This document shows, piece by piece, positions 51,006 through 63,833 of a stretch of DNA of 64,000 bases. Within the stretch, counting starts at the first letter, position 1; the number at the start of each line of letters is the position of its first letter. The position numbers and the translations under genes were made by a program. The notes beneath the pieces were generated by a model. It saw nothing but the letters and a program-made list of their open reading frames with translations. It did no database searches and had not been told where the DNA came from. Origin of the DNA: Vespula vulgaris (taxonomy: Eukaryota > Arthropoda > Insecta > Hymenoptera > Vespidae); assembly GCF_905475345.1 (NCBI RefSeq), contig NC_066590.1:8725001-8789000 (forward strand), read 5' to 3'.

Positions 51006-52090
51006 TATGTCTAGAACAAGTCTCGCAAAAAGGAAAAGAAATAAAAATAAGACAAAAATAAATAAAAAAGAATATCCTGCGCAATTCTAACAATTATCTC
51101 ATTTCCTCGGTATCAAAATTTCTTACGAAGTTTCATAATCTTGAACGATAAACGGCGATATAGCAGACGAAAAGCAACCGAAAGGAAGAAAAAAAGAAAA
51201 AGAAACCTCGTACTGGGCAATAAAATAAGACTCGTCATAACAATCTCCGACGAATTTACCTAATCAAACATATATTCAAGTGAAATCCCCCAAGAAAGCA
51301 ACTATATCTAACTACACCACGTATATACGTTTAAAGACTACGAATGGAATCTCAAGTAGGTCTAGCCCCATAAATAAAACATGTTTTCTTTATGACGAGG
51401 CTACACGTGTAGCTCGGGTTTCATTTACCCTCCGAAAGACTCGCATTAGCGAGACACGGTAGGAGGGTGCAAGCGATACGCTACGATCGAGCTTATGTTA
51501 GTTAGTAGACAGGCGCCGTTTTTACGTTTACTCTTTTTTTCTTTTTCTTTTCTTTTCTTTCTATCTTTCTTTTTCTTTTTTTTTTCTTTTTTAACTTTTC
51601 TCTCTTTCTCTCTTTTTCTCTCTATCTGTCTTTCTCCCTCTTTCCCTCTTGATTTCTTTCTTTTTAACGTCCCTTTACCACGCTACGAAGAAAAGGAAAT
51701 CTCTCGTCTTATTCTCGAAGATCTCTTGGTGGAAGACAGGAAGATCAGGAGGATCCTTTTGATGGTTGACCGACGGCCGTAGCTGTTCTTGCATCTATCT
51801 TTCTTTCCTTGTCACGCTTTAAACTCTCTCTCTCTCTCTATCTCTCTCTATCTCTTTTTCTTTCTCCTTCTTTCTCTTTCTCTCACTCTCAGATCTCCAT
51901 TACTTTTTTCCACGTTTTACTTCTTTCTCGGCAAACGCCATTCCTTTCCATTTTTATCACGACGAAACCGTCGACGGTGGTGGTTACAGTCGCGCGACGA
52001 TCGTGAATGGGCCTTTGTAGAAGAAACGCAGAGGGCAGCTTTACTCTATCTCTCTTTCTTTCTCTCTCTCTCTCTCTCTTTCTGTTTCTA

Positions 52091-52122
<32 letters not shown>

Positions 52123-53025
52123 GTATGTACATACGTACTACATATATTCTCTTGTCTCTCTTTCTCTTTTTCCCTTTCTGGTGGTACACCGTGGACCACG
52201 AGGCTGCGCCACCGTTACCGAAATACGATACCGAATATAAACGAGAGTTGGCTCGTTGAACCCAACGCGAAGCACTCTCGGTCTCATGTAGTATTGGTGT
52301 ACGTTCGAGTTTCGAGAAGAAACTCGTGTCCAGAGAAAAGGATGCCACGAAAAGCGCACGAATTCCAAGCTCTTTGAAAGAATACGGAGTGACGTATGGA
52401 GTTAAAAGAAGATGGTGAAGTTATTTGAGAATTTTCATGACTTTTATCCGAACGATCTTAGACTCTGTGCGTGTGTGCGTGTGTGTGTGTGTGTGTCTCT
52501 GTACGATTGCATTTCTTCTTAACTTGAATTGTTCCCTTTATTTATCTTCAAAGAAATATATTTCAAGTTTCTCGATAGTTCACCCTGGATTATAAATTGT
52601 TATTTATTTAATAATTGATTTATTCATTTATTTATTCGTTCATTTGTTTATTTGTTTATTTATTTAGAAAATTTTCTATTCGTTTCTCGTCTTTTATCAT
52701 CGGATAATATAGGCGAATTGACTGAAATTTTTCTTTTTCTTTTTCTTTTTTTTATTCTCCTATCTTCTATTTTTATAACAAAAGAATAGCGAAACGTTCA
52801 TTGAAATTATTCTAAAGTAAAAGTAGCTCGAAGTTATCGCAATTGGAGCGAAAAGTATCTCGCATTTTTAGGATAGAAACGATGCGTATATAAAAGGCAT
52901 ATGATGCATCTCGCGTTAGAATGCAGAGTCGTTTGAACGGTATAAAAGCTGGTACTTTTGGAAATAGTAAAAAAGAGACAGAGACAGGAATAGAAATAGA
53001 GAGATAGAGATAGAGAGAGAATGAA

Positions 53026-53061
<36 letters not shown>

Positions 53062-53429
53062 AAAAAGAGAGCAAGTAGGAGAAAGAGGAAAGACAGGGAT
53101 AAAGTTTGGCATACTAAAGTCAGAATAATACAAATGACAGTGCAAAGTTCTCAAGAGTGTTTTACACCAAACTTACTTATCTATATATGTATACGTTTGC
53201 CTATGGGTGTGTGCATTTGTCTATGTATCTGTATATGTATATATACATTCATATATATATGTGTGTATATATACACGTTTACACACACATATGTGTATGT
53301 ATGTAAGTCATCTGTGTATATACATATATACACACATATATGTATATATGTATGTCTGTATGCATATATGTATGTCTGTATGCATATATGTATGTAAGTC
53401 ATCTCTCTCTCTCTCTCTCTCTCTATGTG

Positions 53430-53467
<38 letters not shown>

Positions 53468-53697
53468 TAATTCAGTAGTTGAAGAAAGGAGTTACCAAAC
53501 GATATATGAGGAAACTTGTTGTTTTCCGGAAAACTCTTATATAATAGCTTGCATCGTCGATCGTGGTTTTAACTCTTTAACTTTTCTAAGAAAATACGGC
53601 TAGTAGGTACTTACGTTAGCTTTATATACGAATAACACCTACGTTTCCGAGTCATTGTCCCAAATGGAAATTTCTTAATGTTTCTCGCACTCGTGCA

Positions 53698-53737
<40 letters not shown>

Positions 53738-54640
53738 AGAGACAAATATATAGATAAGATATATTTCTCAGAACAGAGAATTCTTCGGAAAAGCTCGGTA
53801 ACTATCCGTACCGCGTATGAAACTTGAAATCTCCTTCGCTTATCCTGCCAAAGATTCCGTAAAGTTCGCCTCTAACGTTTCTGGGACGGTTACTTTCGAA
53901 CGTTGGAATTCTAGAAACGGATGATGGTTTCATTCGTGGTGAATTGTTACGACGAGGACTCGCTTACCAAAGTATTCACGTATGTAAGTACATACTTCCA
54001 TACTTATCCGGACATTCTTACGTTTGAATAAATTCGACATTTGTTACTAACTTTTTATACGTTAACTTTTTTATATGTTCCCTTTATTAAAATCAACGCA
54101 ATGGATTACAATCGATTACAATTTACGAAACTTGATTTATCAAGACTATCATCTTTAATCGAATACCATCCGTTTGATATTGAATATCATAATTTGATTT
54201 CTTGCTTTCATCTTTCTCTTATCCTTTCTATTCTTCTCAAATAAAAAATGTTTAATCGACTCTTTATAAATTCGTCTCCGACTTCAAATCCATCGACATA
54301 ACAAATGCAGGAATAATAGCAAAAATAATAGCGGACAAATCTGTTTAATCTCGAATTATATAGGATAATATCGATGGAGTCTTTTCATTTACTTACTAAA
54401 TAATAAAAAAAAGAAAAAGAAAAGAAAAGAAAAAAGAAAAGAAGAAGGAAAAGAAGAGAAAAAAGAAGAGGAAAGAAGAACGAAAAAAAAAAAAAGAGAG
54501 GAAATAGTGTTAGTTCACATAAATATAGTTAACGGTATATCCATTCGATATAGCCGGCCATTCGATCCACGAGAACTCTTTAAGCAAATCTTTATCCGCA
54601 TTTTTATGGACGTCCTCTCGGTACTTTGGAATCACCGACG

Positions 54641-54676
<36 letters not shown>

Positions 54677-56217
54677 ACTTTCCTACTCCTACCAATTCCT
54701 TTCCCAAATACATCCATCTCGGGATTACCGTTCGACGTGTATGGTCCATCCATCGCCGTAGAAATCTCTTTACCGCGTAATCTTCAATAACGATCGTTCC
54801 CGGTAATCAGATCTCTCGCGAGTGTACCAGCGTATCAGCGTACCAGCACCAAAGCGAACTACTAGTAGACTAGCGATCGCGAGCTAGCTCGCGTACTACT
54901 TCCGCTTGCTTGATTTATAATTCAATTCACTCGGGCCATCCGTTTCAATAATACCGATAGTAATGGCTAGTAGCACGATGGGAAAGATCTACCCGAGGTG
55001 AAAGAGATCACCGAGCCTAAAGGATTTATATGACATCGTAGGGTAACCTTCGAAAAAGGGCTTTGCTACTCTCTCTCTCTCTCTCTCTTTCTCTTTTTTA
55101 TCCTCCATCTGTCTCCTCTTTCTATTCCTATTCTACTACGTACTCTAATCGCTTAGCTATCTATCTAAATAAATACATTGGTATACATCATTATTTTAAA
55201 GGTATTAGATCGCATTATCATCTTACTTCCTTAACGAACAAGAATATTTATTCTCTTTATTTAAATATCGATGAATATTTAAATCAAGCAAATTTATATT
55301 CTTTTCGCATGAACTTTTCATTCTATCAACTTCATAGATATATACCTCCGCCATTGTGATTCTCATCTTTATTTCGAATATTTCAATATTTCGGATACAC
55401 CGCTCCATATTTCTAGATATACATGACACATGTGAATAAGATTGGTTTTCTCCGTTAGTTGCTGAATTATTATCGTCGATTATTAAATGAAAGGTGCTGG
55501 AAGATAAGAGAAGAAACGTCGCAAAGATGTTGAAACGTCGTAAAGAGAAAGAGAGAGCAAAAGAAAAAGAAAAAAAAAAGAAAAAGAAAAAAAAACAGGA
55601 AAAGAAAGAAATAAAGAAAGAAAAAAAAAGGGACATAAGAGGAAAGGCTTCGTGATCGTTGCAACGCGCGTCAAAGTGCAGCTTGCTCCTCTTGCCGCGC
55701 ATTAGTTTCACTCGAACGGAGCTACCAAGAGATAACGTGGAATCACACTTTAACGTCCCTTTGTCCGCTTACCCCGCTTACCAACCCATCCATCCATCCA
55801 TCCATCCATCCATCTACCCATCTCTTTCTCTTTCCCTGTCTGCTTTCTCTCTCTTTCTCTCTATTTCTCTCTCTTTCTCTCTCCCTTTATTTCTGCTTTC
55901 TCTTTCTCTTTCCCTCGCAGGCTGGTACTCTCCGCGGCCGTATCGATTAGAAGGGGCGCATAGTGCTGCCTGTGCCAGGGTTACCCGGAACCATGCAAAA
56001 GGCGCGGGCTCCGCCTCTTTTGTATCATCGAAACGTCCTTGATTTTTCACGTCGGTCATTTTTAGGTCGTTTTACGATACAACCGACCTATCGTCGTCGT
56101 CGTCGTTCGAGCCTTCTGTTCTTTTCTCTCTTTTTTTTTTTTTTTTCTTTTCTACTCTTCGTTAAGATCACAGAGTTTATTTGGATAGCTTGGTATTATT
56201 AAATGAAAAGGGAAACA

Positions 56218-56248
<31 letters not shown>

Positions 56249-56331
56249 GCGAACATATACGACATGTTTCGTATCATGTGAGAGTAACTTCGTTGCTGGG
56301 TCGAACACGATAAAATAAAGAAAAAAAAAAG
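50952..56331. other. Non-coding block 50.95-56.33 kb
   Basis: (CA)n at 50960-51003 is followed by unique sequence, T/C tracts at 51530-51660 and (CT)n at 51825-52125. Then (TTTA)n at 52600-52670, (GA)n at 53010-53060, TA/TG runs at 53210-53465, (GA)n at 53700-53735 and (CT)n at 54640-54675. Positions 54770-55020 and 55920-56070 are GC-rich islands. (CATC)n lies at 55787-55814. Confidence 0.5.
50960..51003. repeat. (CA)n microsatellite
   Basis: About 22 perfect AC units, beginning within 10 bp of the inverted-repeat element at 50669-50951. Confidence 0.94.
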
Positions 56332-56744
56332 AAAGTTCGTGTAAACATATAACCCGATATGACCTTGTTTCCAAGATACGACTGTCGTTTTTCTATTACA
56401 TCGTAATTGTTTACCTGCCTTTAGAGAAATTCAACACTGTCCGAAGTGACTACTTAGATACTTTCGACTTGAATACTAGCTTCCAGACGTTTTATCGTTC
56501 GGATTCTGACTCGTTTAAAGTTGTCATGTTATCGTACGAATTTAACGTTAAAGCTCCAATAAATACGTTCCCGGCGTATGTCAACGTTATCTACTGGTTG
56601 TGTTATAAACCAACTCTGCTTTATACGTCCACGCAGATAAAAATCTATTGGATTTAAGTCGGACAACTTGATATAATTTATATAATACATAAATAGCTCT
56701 ATCTTGGAAACAAGGTCATATCGGTCTACGTTTATATAAACTTT
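56332..56744 (-). mobile_element. Decayed Tc1/mariner-type DNA transposon fragment with inverted ends
   Basis: A perfect 25-bp inverted repeat (56354-56378 and 56700-56724) bounds about 320 bp. Weaker similarity extends outward to 56332 and 56744 (AAAGTT....TAAAC on both arms). On the minus strand, between the arms, lies a remnant of the transposase C-terminus. The arrangement is that of an internally deleted element. The exact termini and a TA target duplication cannot be fixed by eye. Confidence 0.8.
56400..56671 (-). pseudogene. Transposase C-terminal remnant (DDE superfamily, Tc1/mariner-like)
   Basis: Read on the minus strand from about 56671, the frame gives LSDLNPIDFYL, then PVDNV, and further on a RLEASIQ tail. 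These match the widespread insect transposase pattern S-P-D-L-N-P-I-D-F-Y-L-W-G ... TPVDNV ... RRLEACI near the end of the DDE catalytic domain. Decay is clear: the expected Trp after FYL is Arg, and an in-frame stop (56529-56531) interrupts the segment. The N-terminal helix-turn-helix and most of the catalytic core are missing. It cannot make an active enzyme. Confidence 0.75.
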
Positions 56745-58235
56745 ATTTATTTATTTATTTATTTAGTTAGTTAGTTGGTTGGTTAGTTGGTTAGTTATTT
56801 ATTTATTTTGTTTTATTTTTTTATTTTTTATTATTATTTCAGCACGTTGAATTTACAAGTGAAGTTTATGGCCACATATTTTGAAAACTTTCTGCATAGA
56901 TATATACATACATACATACATATATATATACACATATATATACATACACATATCCTGAACGTTTAGAAATAGTCACGAAATTGTATATGACAGATATTCG
57001 ATTGTATTTCGGAATCGATTCTCTTTGTTTCTAAAACGGTTACGTTTATTTACGATTGAAACATTCAACAGATTCTAATCCGAGCTATATAGCAAGAATC
57101 ACCTTTTAGAGCATGCTTTGTAAAACGAGAAAAAGAGGATCAACTCGACGTTGAAAGATCGACTTAAGAAGGACAGAGAGAAAGAGAGAGTAAGTGAGAA
57201 AGAGGGAGATGGAGACTAGCTTGATTCGAATTATTTACGAGGGCCGATGCGATTTTTACCGTGTTCCCGTGAGATAATCGCGTTTGTAAATGTCACTGGC
57301 TCGCTCGTCGCTTTTATCTTTTTAAACCGAGCTGCTTACCAGTCGGCGTGACTTCTGCTTATCTCGCTATATTGTGACATGTTCCAATTCAAGGACACGA
57401 ACGGATATATATATTCTATACGTGCATTATATATATATATATATATGCACACATGCATATATATATATACACATACGTAAAATACGTATGCTCTCGACTA
57501 GAGAAAGAGAAAGAGAGAAAGAGAGAGAGAGAGAGATATACGTACAGTCAACAATTCGGAAAAGAGATAGCGTTTAATTTAGATATACGGTATCGTTAAA
57601 GTTATTCGCCTAATAGCTCGTCTAATCTCCTCTAATTCTCGCTTAATCCTACTATATAGCTCTATATCTCTCTCTTTCCACCATACACTATTGTTACACT
57701 TTTATCACCAAGTCTTCCCTTCTGATAATTACCGATCGTCATCGTGGAACGCCGATTGCTCTTGGCGATTTACAATTAAAATTATTATCGTCGCTTATTG
57801 GGAGAGAAAAAATTTTGTCGGAGTGTATATTAAGCAGAATGAAATGGGGAGGAAGAGTTAGAGAAAGAGAGAAAGCAAGAGAAACACAGAGAGAGAGAGA
57901 GAGAGATAAACTCGATTTTATCGATTCGATTAGTCTGATCGTCGGGAAACGTAATGGCTTGGTCGATGGGCAAGCACGTACCTATATAACTTCCGTGCGT
58001 TCTGCCGATAACAATGTCCGTCCGATTCGGCTAGCTCGAAACAAAAGGTAATATCCGAGGGCGGATGATACGTTGGAACGGCTTCCCTCCTGTGGCTCAC
58101 TCCTGGGGACTCGACGAGCCAGACGATACTGGAATTCGAGGTTGGAATCATCGTTGGTAGGTGACTTTATCGGTAACCGAACAGAGCTTCGTTCGTTCGC
58201 AAGAGTCGAGACTAACGCACGAGAGAAACGAACAG

Positions 58236-58271
<36 letters not shown>

Positions 58272-58281
58272 TGAGCGAGTG

Positions 58282-58316
<35 letters not shown>

Positions 58317-59984
58317 GTTGGTAGTCGACGAGGGTTGTAGATGAAATGCGAAGGCCTCTTTGTCGGTGACTACGTGGCTGATTGATAAACGCGATTAATA
58401 AGTCTCGCCTGATCATGATTGTTCGTCCATCTTCTTCGCGTTCTGAAGGACTTCGGGGAAAAAAGAAAATTAGAAACGATTTTTCAAGAGTTTTGTTATG
58501 CTTGAACGTAGGCTACGAAGACATGATTTCTATTTTTTTTTTTTCTCTTTTTTTCTTTCTTTTTCTTTTTTTTTTTTAAGAAAGAGATAAATTATATAGG
58601 ATGACTCATTCGAAGTGTTACAGACTGCTTATTTTTCTTTTATCTTTTGCTTTTTTTTTTTTTCTTTTTTTTTTCTTTTTTTCGTCAACATTTCTTATCA
58701 CGCAATTCAATGTTTCTTTTTTATTTTTTGTTTTTTCTTTTTTTTGTTTTCTATACAATTAAGGATTAACAAATTGGATTATAGTTAATGCGAGAAAGAT
58801 CGTCGACCGGGTTATTTTGAATTAACGTTTAAATATCTATGATAATTTCGTAACGTTATACCTGAAATACGTCGTTCATTAATTGAAATTCTTCGATTAT
58901 CAATAACTGCTCGATTTGATAGATTTCATTGAACAAATTGTTAAGATTTGCGTTAAGCTGCCAATATACATATTTACGAGATCGGAACGTATATTTTAAA
59001 AACAAAAAAAAAAGAAGTGTTAAAGCGAGGCGGTATAATTTTTCTCCTCGATTTGCTTTCATTACTCGATTGTAAAGCTACAAAGTAGGATCGATTATCG
59101 ATGAAATCGTTAAATTTTATAACACTGCTTTATCGAGAAGAATCGATAAGTATCGAGAGCTTTTACAGAAATGCGAATGAATAATTGATCGATCGATATA
59201 CAAAACGTATATTTAATTGGACGACCATTTATAGGAACAGAGTGTCCATTTTATTACCTAAAACAGTTCATAAATTGCCTTGCATGCTTGACGAGCCGTG
59301 ATTGATACTCCCGATACTCGTGGAGGATGCTTTATTATATCAAGTTATTTAATTACGTCAAGCTGTTCCTACGAATAACGATAGATTCTTATTTTTTTTT
59401 TTTAATCTATTTTTTCATTTTTCTTTTTTTTTTCAACGGCTTAGTTCTAATTACCTATTATTTATAATAAAAAAAAAAACAGATATAATAAAAAAGATTA
59501 TATTAAAAAAAAAAAAAGAAAAAGAGGCACAAAAATGAAAATACCTTTACACCGTAAGAAATAATAATTTCATTGAAAACATAGAAAATTATCCGCGATA
59601 GAAGAAAATATTACAAGGAAAGTTTTAATAAAGAACTTCGTCGAGAAGTCATCGAAATTTCGCCGAACGAAACTTTCTGGATTTGACACATTTCATCGGC
59701 GTTAATTAAAAATAAAATAATTCCTGAAGTTAAGAGTCTTCTTTAGCAGTCTTTGGTAGTCTTAGAGCGTAATTAGCGGTTTCATGGATGGATCCCGTCC
59801 ACTTGGCTGCTTCCACGTAAGAGAAGAGATAAACTTCTACGATCCATCGGCTATAGTTTATCAACGACGTATCGAGCTTCGAAATCCCCTCATCAATAAG
59901 AAGACAAGGATGCCAAGAACGTTCGATGGCTCGTTACCCAACGAACGTTCCTGGATATTCGAGAGAAAGAGAGAGAGAGAGAGA

Positions 59985-59991
59985 TAGAAAG

Positions 59992-60029
<38 letters not shown>
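59985..60029. repeat. (GAAA)n microsatellite
   Basis: About eleven GAAA units. Confidence 0.92.
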
Positions 60030-60030
<1 letters not shown>

Positions 60031-60379
60031 ACGAGCTTTACTACCCCCTCTACTTCACCCTACCTTGACTTTCTCTTCATCTTTTTCTATCTGTCTCTTT
60101 TTTCTCTGTCTCTATCTATCTTTGGGTCTGTGCTTCTTTCTCTTAACAACGGATGGCTCGAGAATAATTATTGGATCTGGTCAGGAGAGACTGTATCGGT
60201 TGTTCGTAGGCACCGACTTGACTTGCAAAATAAGCTGGAGACGTCGATCGTGCGAACGACGATTAACCGGAGGACCGATCACCTGGGAAGACCAAGTGTC
60301 GAGCCGGCTATCGATCGTGCGAAACTGTGCATACCAATCGTGCCGGAGCTACGACCTCGTTAGCGATCGTATTGTGTGA

Positions 60380-60426
<47 letters not shown>

Positions 60427-60683
60427 CTCTAACGAGTACCGATTCCGCGATTATACTTCTTATCGGGATTGCCGTTTTACTAACTTCCTTCTTTTCTACT
60501 AAATTCTCTTCAAGAAAACTAATTACACGAGTTTATATGCATTTGCCGTGACGTTTTACTTGTTCCCTTTTCTCTTATTTTCTTCTTTTTTGTTTTGTTT
60601 TTATTTCTTATACCGATAATGAAAACGCGAGAAAAAAGATGAATTTATTTTAAGCAAAATATTTAAGTATATCTGAATATATT

Positions 60684-60739
60684 TGCGTGCGTGTGTGCGT
60701 ACGTACGTACGTACGTGCATGCGTGCGTGCGTGTACGTT
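60684..60739. repeat. CpG-containing (CGTA)n/(CGTG)n array
   Basis: CGTG units, then about five CGTA units, then CGTG again, giving a high CpG count over 55 bp. Confidence 0.88.
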
Positions 60740-62052
60740 TCTAAATGATTATTTTTATGAATGAGCGAAATAAAATATCTGAAGTAAAACGCAGTAATAA
60801 CTATGAAGTATTACAAGGTAAAGATATTTATTTACAGTCTAGCGCTAATTATCTACGTTTATTCGAAGTCGTACGGATCGTAAACTCTGGCAAACGTAAA
60901 TCCACGTCGGCTTGCGTGCAACGGTGAAACGATAAATCTCACCGTTTAATCAAAGTGTACGGCTTTTCTGTGCCGATAATTCGAGCGTTTTCGAAGAAAA
61001 GAATTAACGAGATTGCTCCTCTATAGACAGAACGTTTCGGGGAACGTGATAAAAGATAATAAAGAGTGTACATTGCATATACTACATATATATATATCTT
61101 TTTTTTTTAATTTGAATATGTGCATCTTGTGAAAACGTTAAACGATAAGATGTGAGATTGTTTAAGAAAAACGAAAGTGAGCTAATTAATTAGCAGAGGT
61201 ATCCAATTAACTTAGTTGGACGTGAATTAAGTTTTTCTATTACGTATGTGTCTAATTATCTCACGGATGTTCTCTTTTGTATATGAAATTTCTCTCTCTC
61301 TCTCTCTTTCTTTTTCTCTTTCATTAAGATTTGTACCACTTTTATTTATTAAACTTTACCGTAATGTTTTTAACTCGTTTTATAAAGAACATCTAAAATT
61401 CTTGCTTAGAGATCGGTATAAGCATTTTATTCACGATATTTTTAACAAAGGATATCAAGAATGTCGCATAACAAAACACTTTACATTACAATATAATACG
61501 ATGGAAGATCCAGACGTGATCTTCGACCTCTGAACGAGGAAACACGCATGAAAGAGCTTTCGTTTCGAAACGCCATTGTAAAAATCGTATCGTTGTAAAA
61601 CACGAACGAACCAAATATTTTTATGTAAGAAAAAGAATCCTTACCAAAAAAAAAAGAAAAAAAAAAGAAGAAGAAGAAAGAGAGAAAAGAAAAAAGAAGA
61701 ATAAGAAGAAGAGGGGAGAAGGAAGAGAGAAAAAAAAATGTAGGAAGAAAAAGAATGAATACTATACCATCATCGATCATGCAAAGATTTTTTTCCTTGG
61801 GTACTCGTATATAACGGGTCAAAATTACTCGCATACCATAGGCTACGTGGTGACGAAATTTATCGCCGTCTGGAGTTTTTAAAGGCAACGCCTAACAAAT
61901 TTTCCCCCTAAAATTCGAATCCTTAATCTTCTTCCGTATACGTACTTGCTAGCAAGGGTGCTCCAGAAAAGGAGAGGAATGTTGGACGAAGGACTTTAAC
62001 AAGAATATTCTCAACCTACGTCCTGCTTATTCGAGAGAAACGAAGAGGACAT

Positions 62053-62099
<47 letters not shown>

Positions 62100-62165
62100 T
62101 AGTATACTTGAAAGCAATGAGCTAAAGAGAGAGTGTGGGTGAGAGAGAAAGATAGATAGATAGAT

Positions 62166-62197
<32 letters not shown>

Positions 62198-63463
62198 CTT
62201 GCACACCCTTCCTATATCCGGTTAACGACGCGTGCTTCGCGACGGCTAATAACAAACCCTGTCTGTTCTCGTCCCAACACTCTTCCTTCCCTCGTTCACC
62301 TCGTATGCTCTTTCTCTTTCTATCTTTTCTTCTACTCGTAAAGCTACCCTTTCTATCTATCTCTATCTCTCTCTCTCTCTCTCTTTTTCTCTTTTTCTCT
62401 TTCTCTGTCTCTGTCTCTCTCTTCGTTACATCTTTTGTTCCGCGATAAACGTAAATGCAAGAAGCAGCGAGACAACAAACTTACGCGTGTAAACAAAGCA
62501 ATTGCACGAGCGATCGTAGTGACTGTACAAGGGTATAAATATAAATTAATATTTGTTGATAAAAAAGAAAAAAGAACAGGATAAGAAAAGAAAGAAAAGG
62601 TCAAAGAAATATTTTTCATATTAATACTCGGAATAATCGATTATTATCGGACGTTGATGTAGGATTGCCTTTTACTTTTGAAATAGAATTAAATTGGATT
62701 GAATAAAAAAAGGGGCAAGATATGACGAGAAATGAAATGATGTGATTTATCTGAAATAAAGAAAGAAAGAGAGAACATGAAAGAGAAAAAGAAAGATATA
62801 TATATATATAAAAAAGTATGAATTTAATATTCTTACGAAAGACTCGCAAATTAACGATAGTAAGTAGACAAAAATCTGACGTGGGAAATCTAAAGATGTG
62901 GCAAATTTAAAAATGGATGAACCAATTTTTGTCTGCGTCTGTGTCAATGTATCTATGTCCTTTTCTACAAAATTCTTAGGATAGACGATCCGTTAAAATA
63001 TCATTTCTATTTCCATGAGAAAAATCGACGGATCTACGTTCGGCAGATTCGGAAAGATAAAGACTTCGACGTGGACCTCGTTCAACGGAGAAAGAAAAAT
63101 AGAAAAAAAGAAGAAGAGGACGAGAAAGAGGAAGAATAAAAAGAAGGAAAAAGAAAAAAAAAAGAAAAAGAAAAGATAGAGAAAATTCCCCGAATCGTTC
63201 TCGCGACGACGATTCGGAGAGTTAACTCGGAAATCGAATTCCCGCAAGTTCCCTATTTGTCGCGAGAGCTCGCGCGCGCGCACAAGCTTTCTCTTTCTTT
63301 CTCTCTCTTTCTCTTTCTTTCTTTCTCTCTCTCTCTCTCTCTCTCTCTCGTTCCAAATAAGTTTTATAAAGTCTTTACCTGGACCCTTTTAGCGGAGGTT
63401 TAAATTTACATGAATTTCGAAAGTTTCTTAACACGGAACTTTAGTCGTCGTCGATGGTACACC

Positions 63464-63466
<3 letters not shown>

Positions 63467-63532
<66 letters not shown>
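63467..63532. repeat. (CT)n microsatellite
   Basis: Uninterrupted CT run of about 65 bp. Confidence 0.94.
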
Positions 63533-63534
<2 letters not shown>

Positions 63535-63748
63535 CCCCTCTCTCGCTGTTCACCCCTATACCAGTTTCTTTTCTTCTTTAAATTACTTCAAAATCGTTAA
63601 ATAAAACGCGATATCTTCCTCTCTACGTCGTGCAGTACAGTTTGCGAATATTGAAAGGAGTAAGCGGAGTGAAGGGGAGGGGAGAGGAAAGGAGTCTATC
63701 CAACGAAATCGAATTCTATTCCGAGTATAGTATGGCGAACGTGAAAGA

Positions 63749-63833
63749 AACGAAACGAAACGAAACGAAACGAAAGGAAAGGGAAGGGAAGAAAAGGAAA
63801 GGAAAGGGAAATAAAGGAAAGGGAAGGAAAGGA
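63749..63833. repeat. (CGAAA)n then GGAAA-rich tract
   Basis: About five CGAAA units pass into imperfect GGAAA and GGGAA units. Confidence 0.85.

Noticed and set aside
60065..60379. Two overlapping plus frames in a GC-richer segment
   Set aside because: Two frames are open at once, which points to GC composition, and neither resembles a known domain or has clear splice borders.
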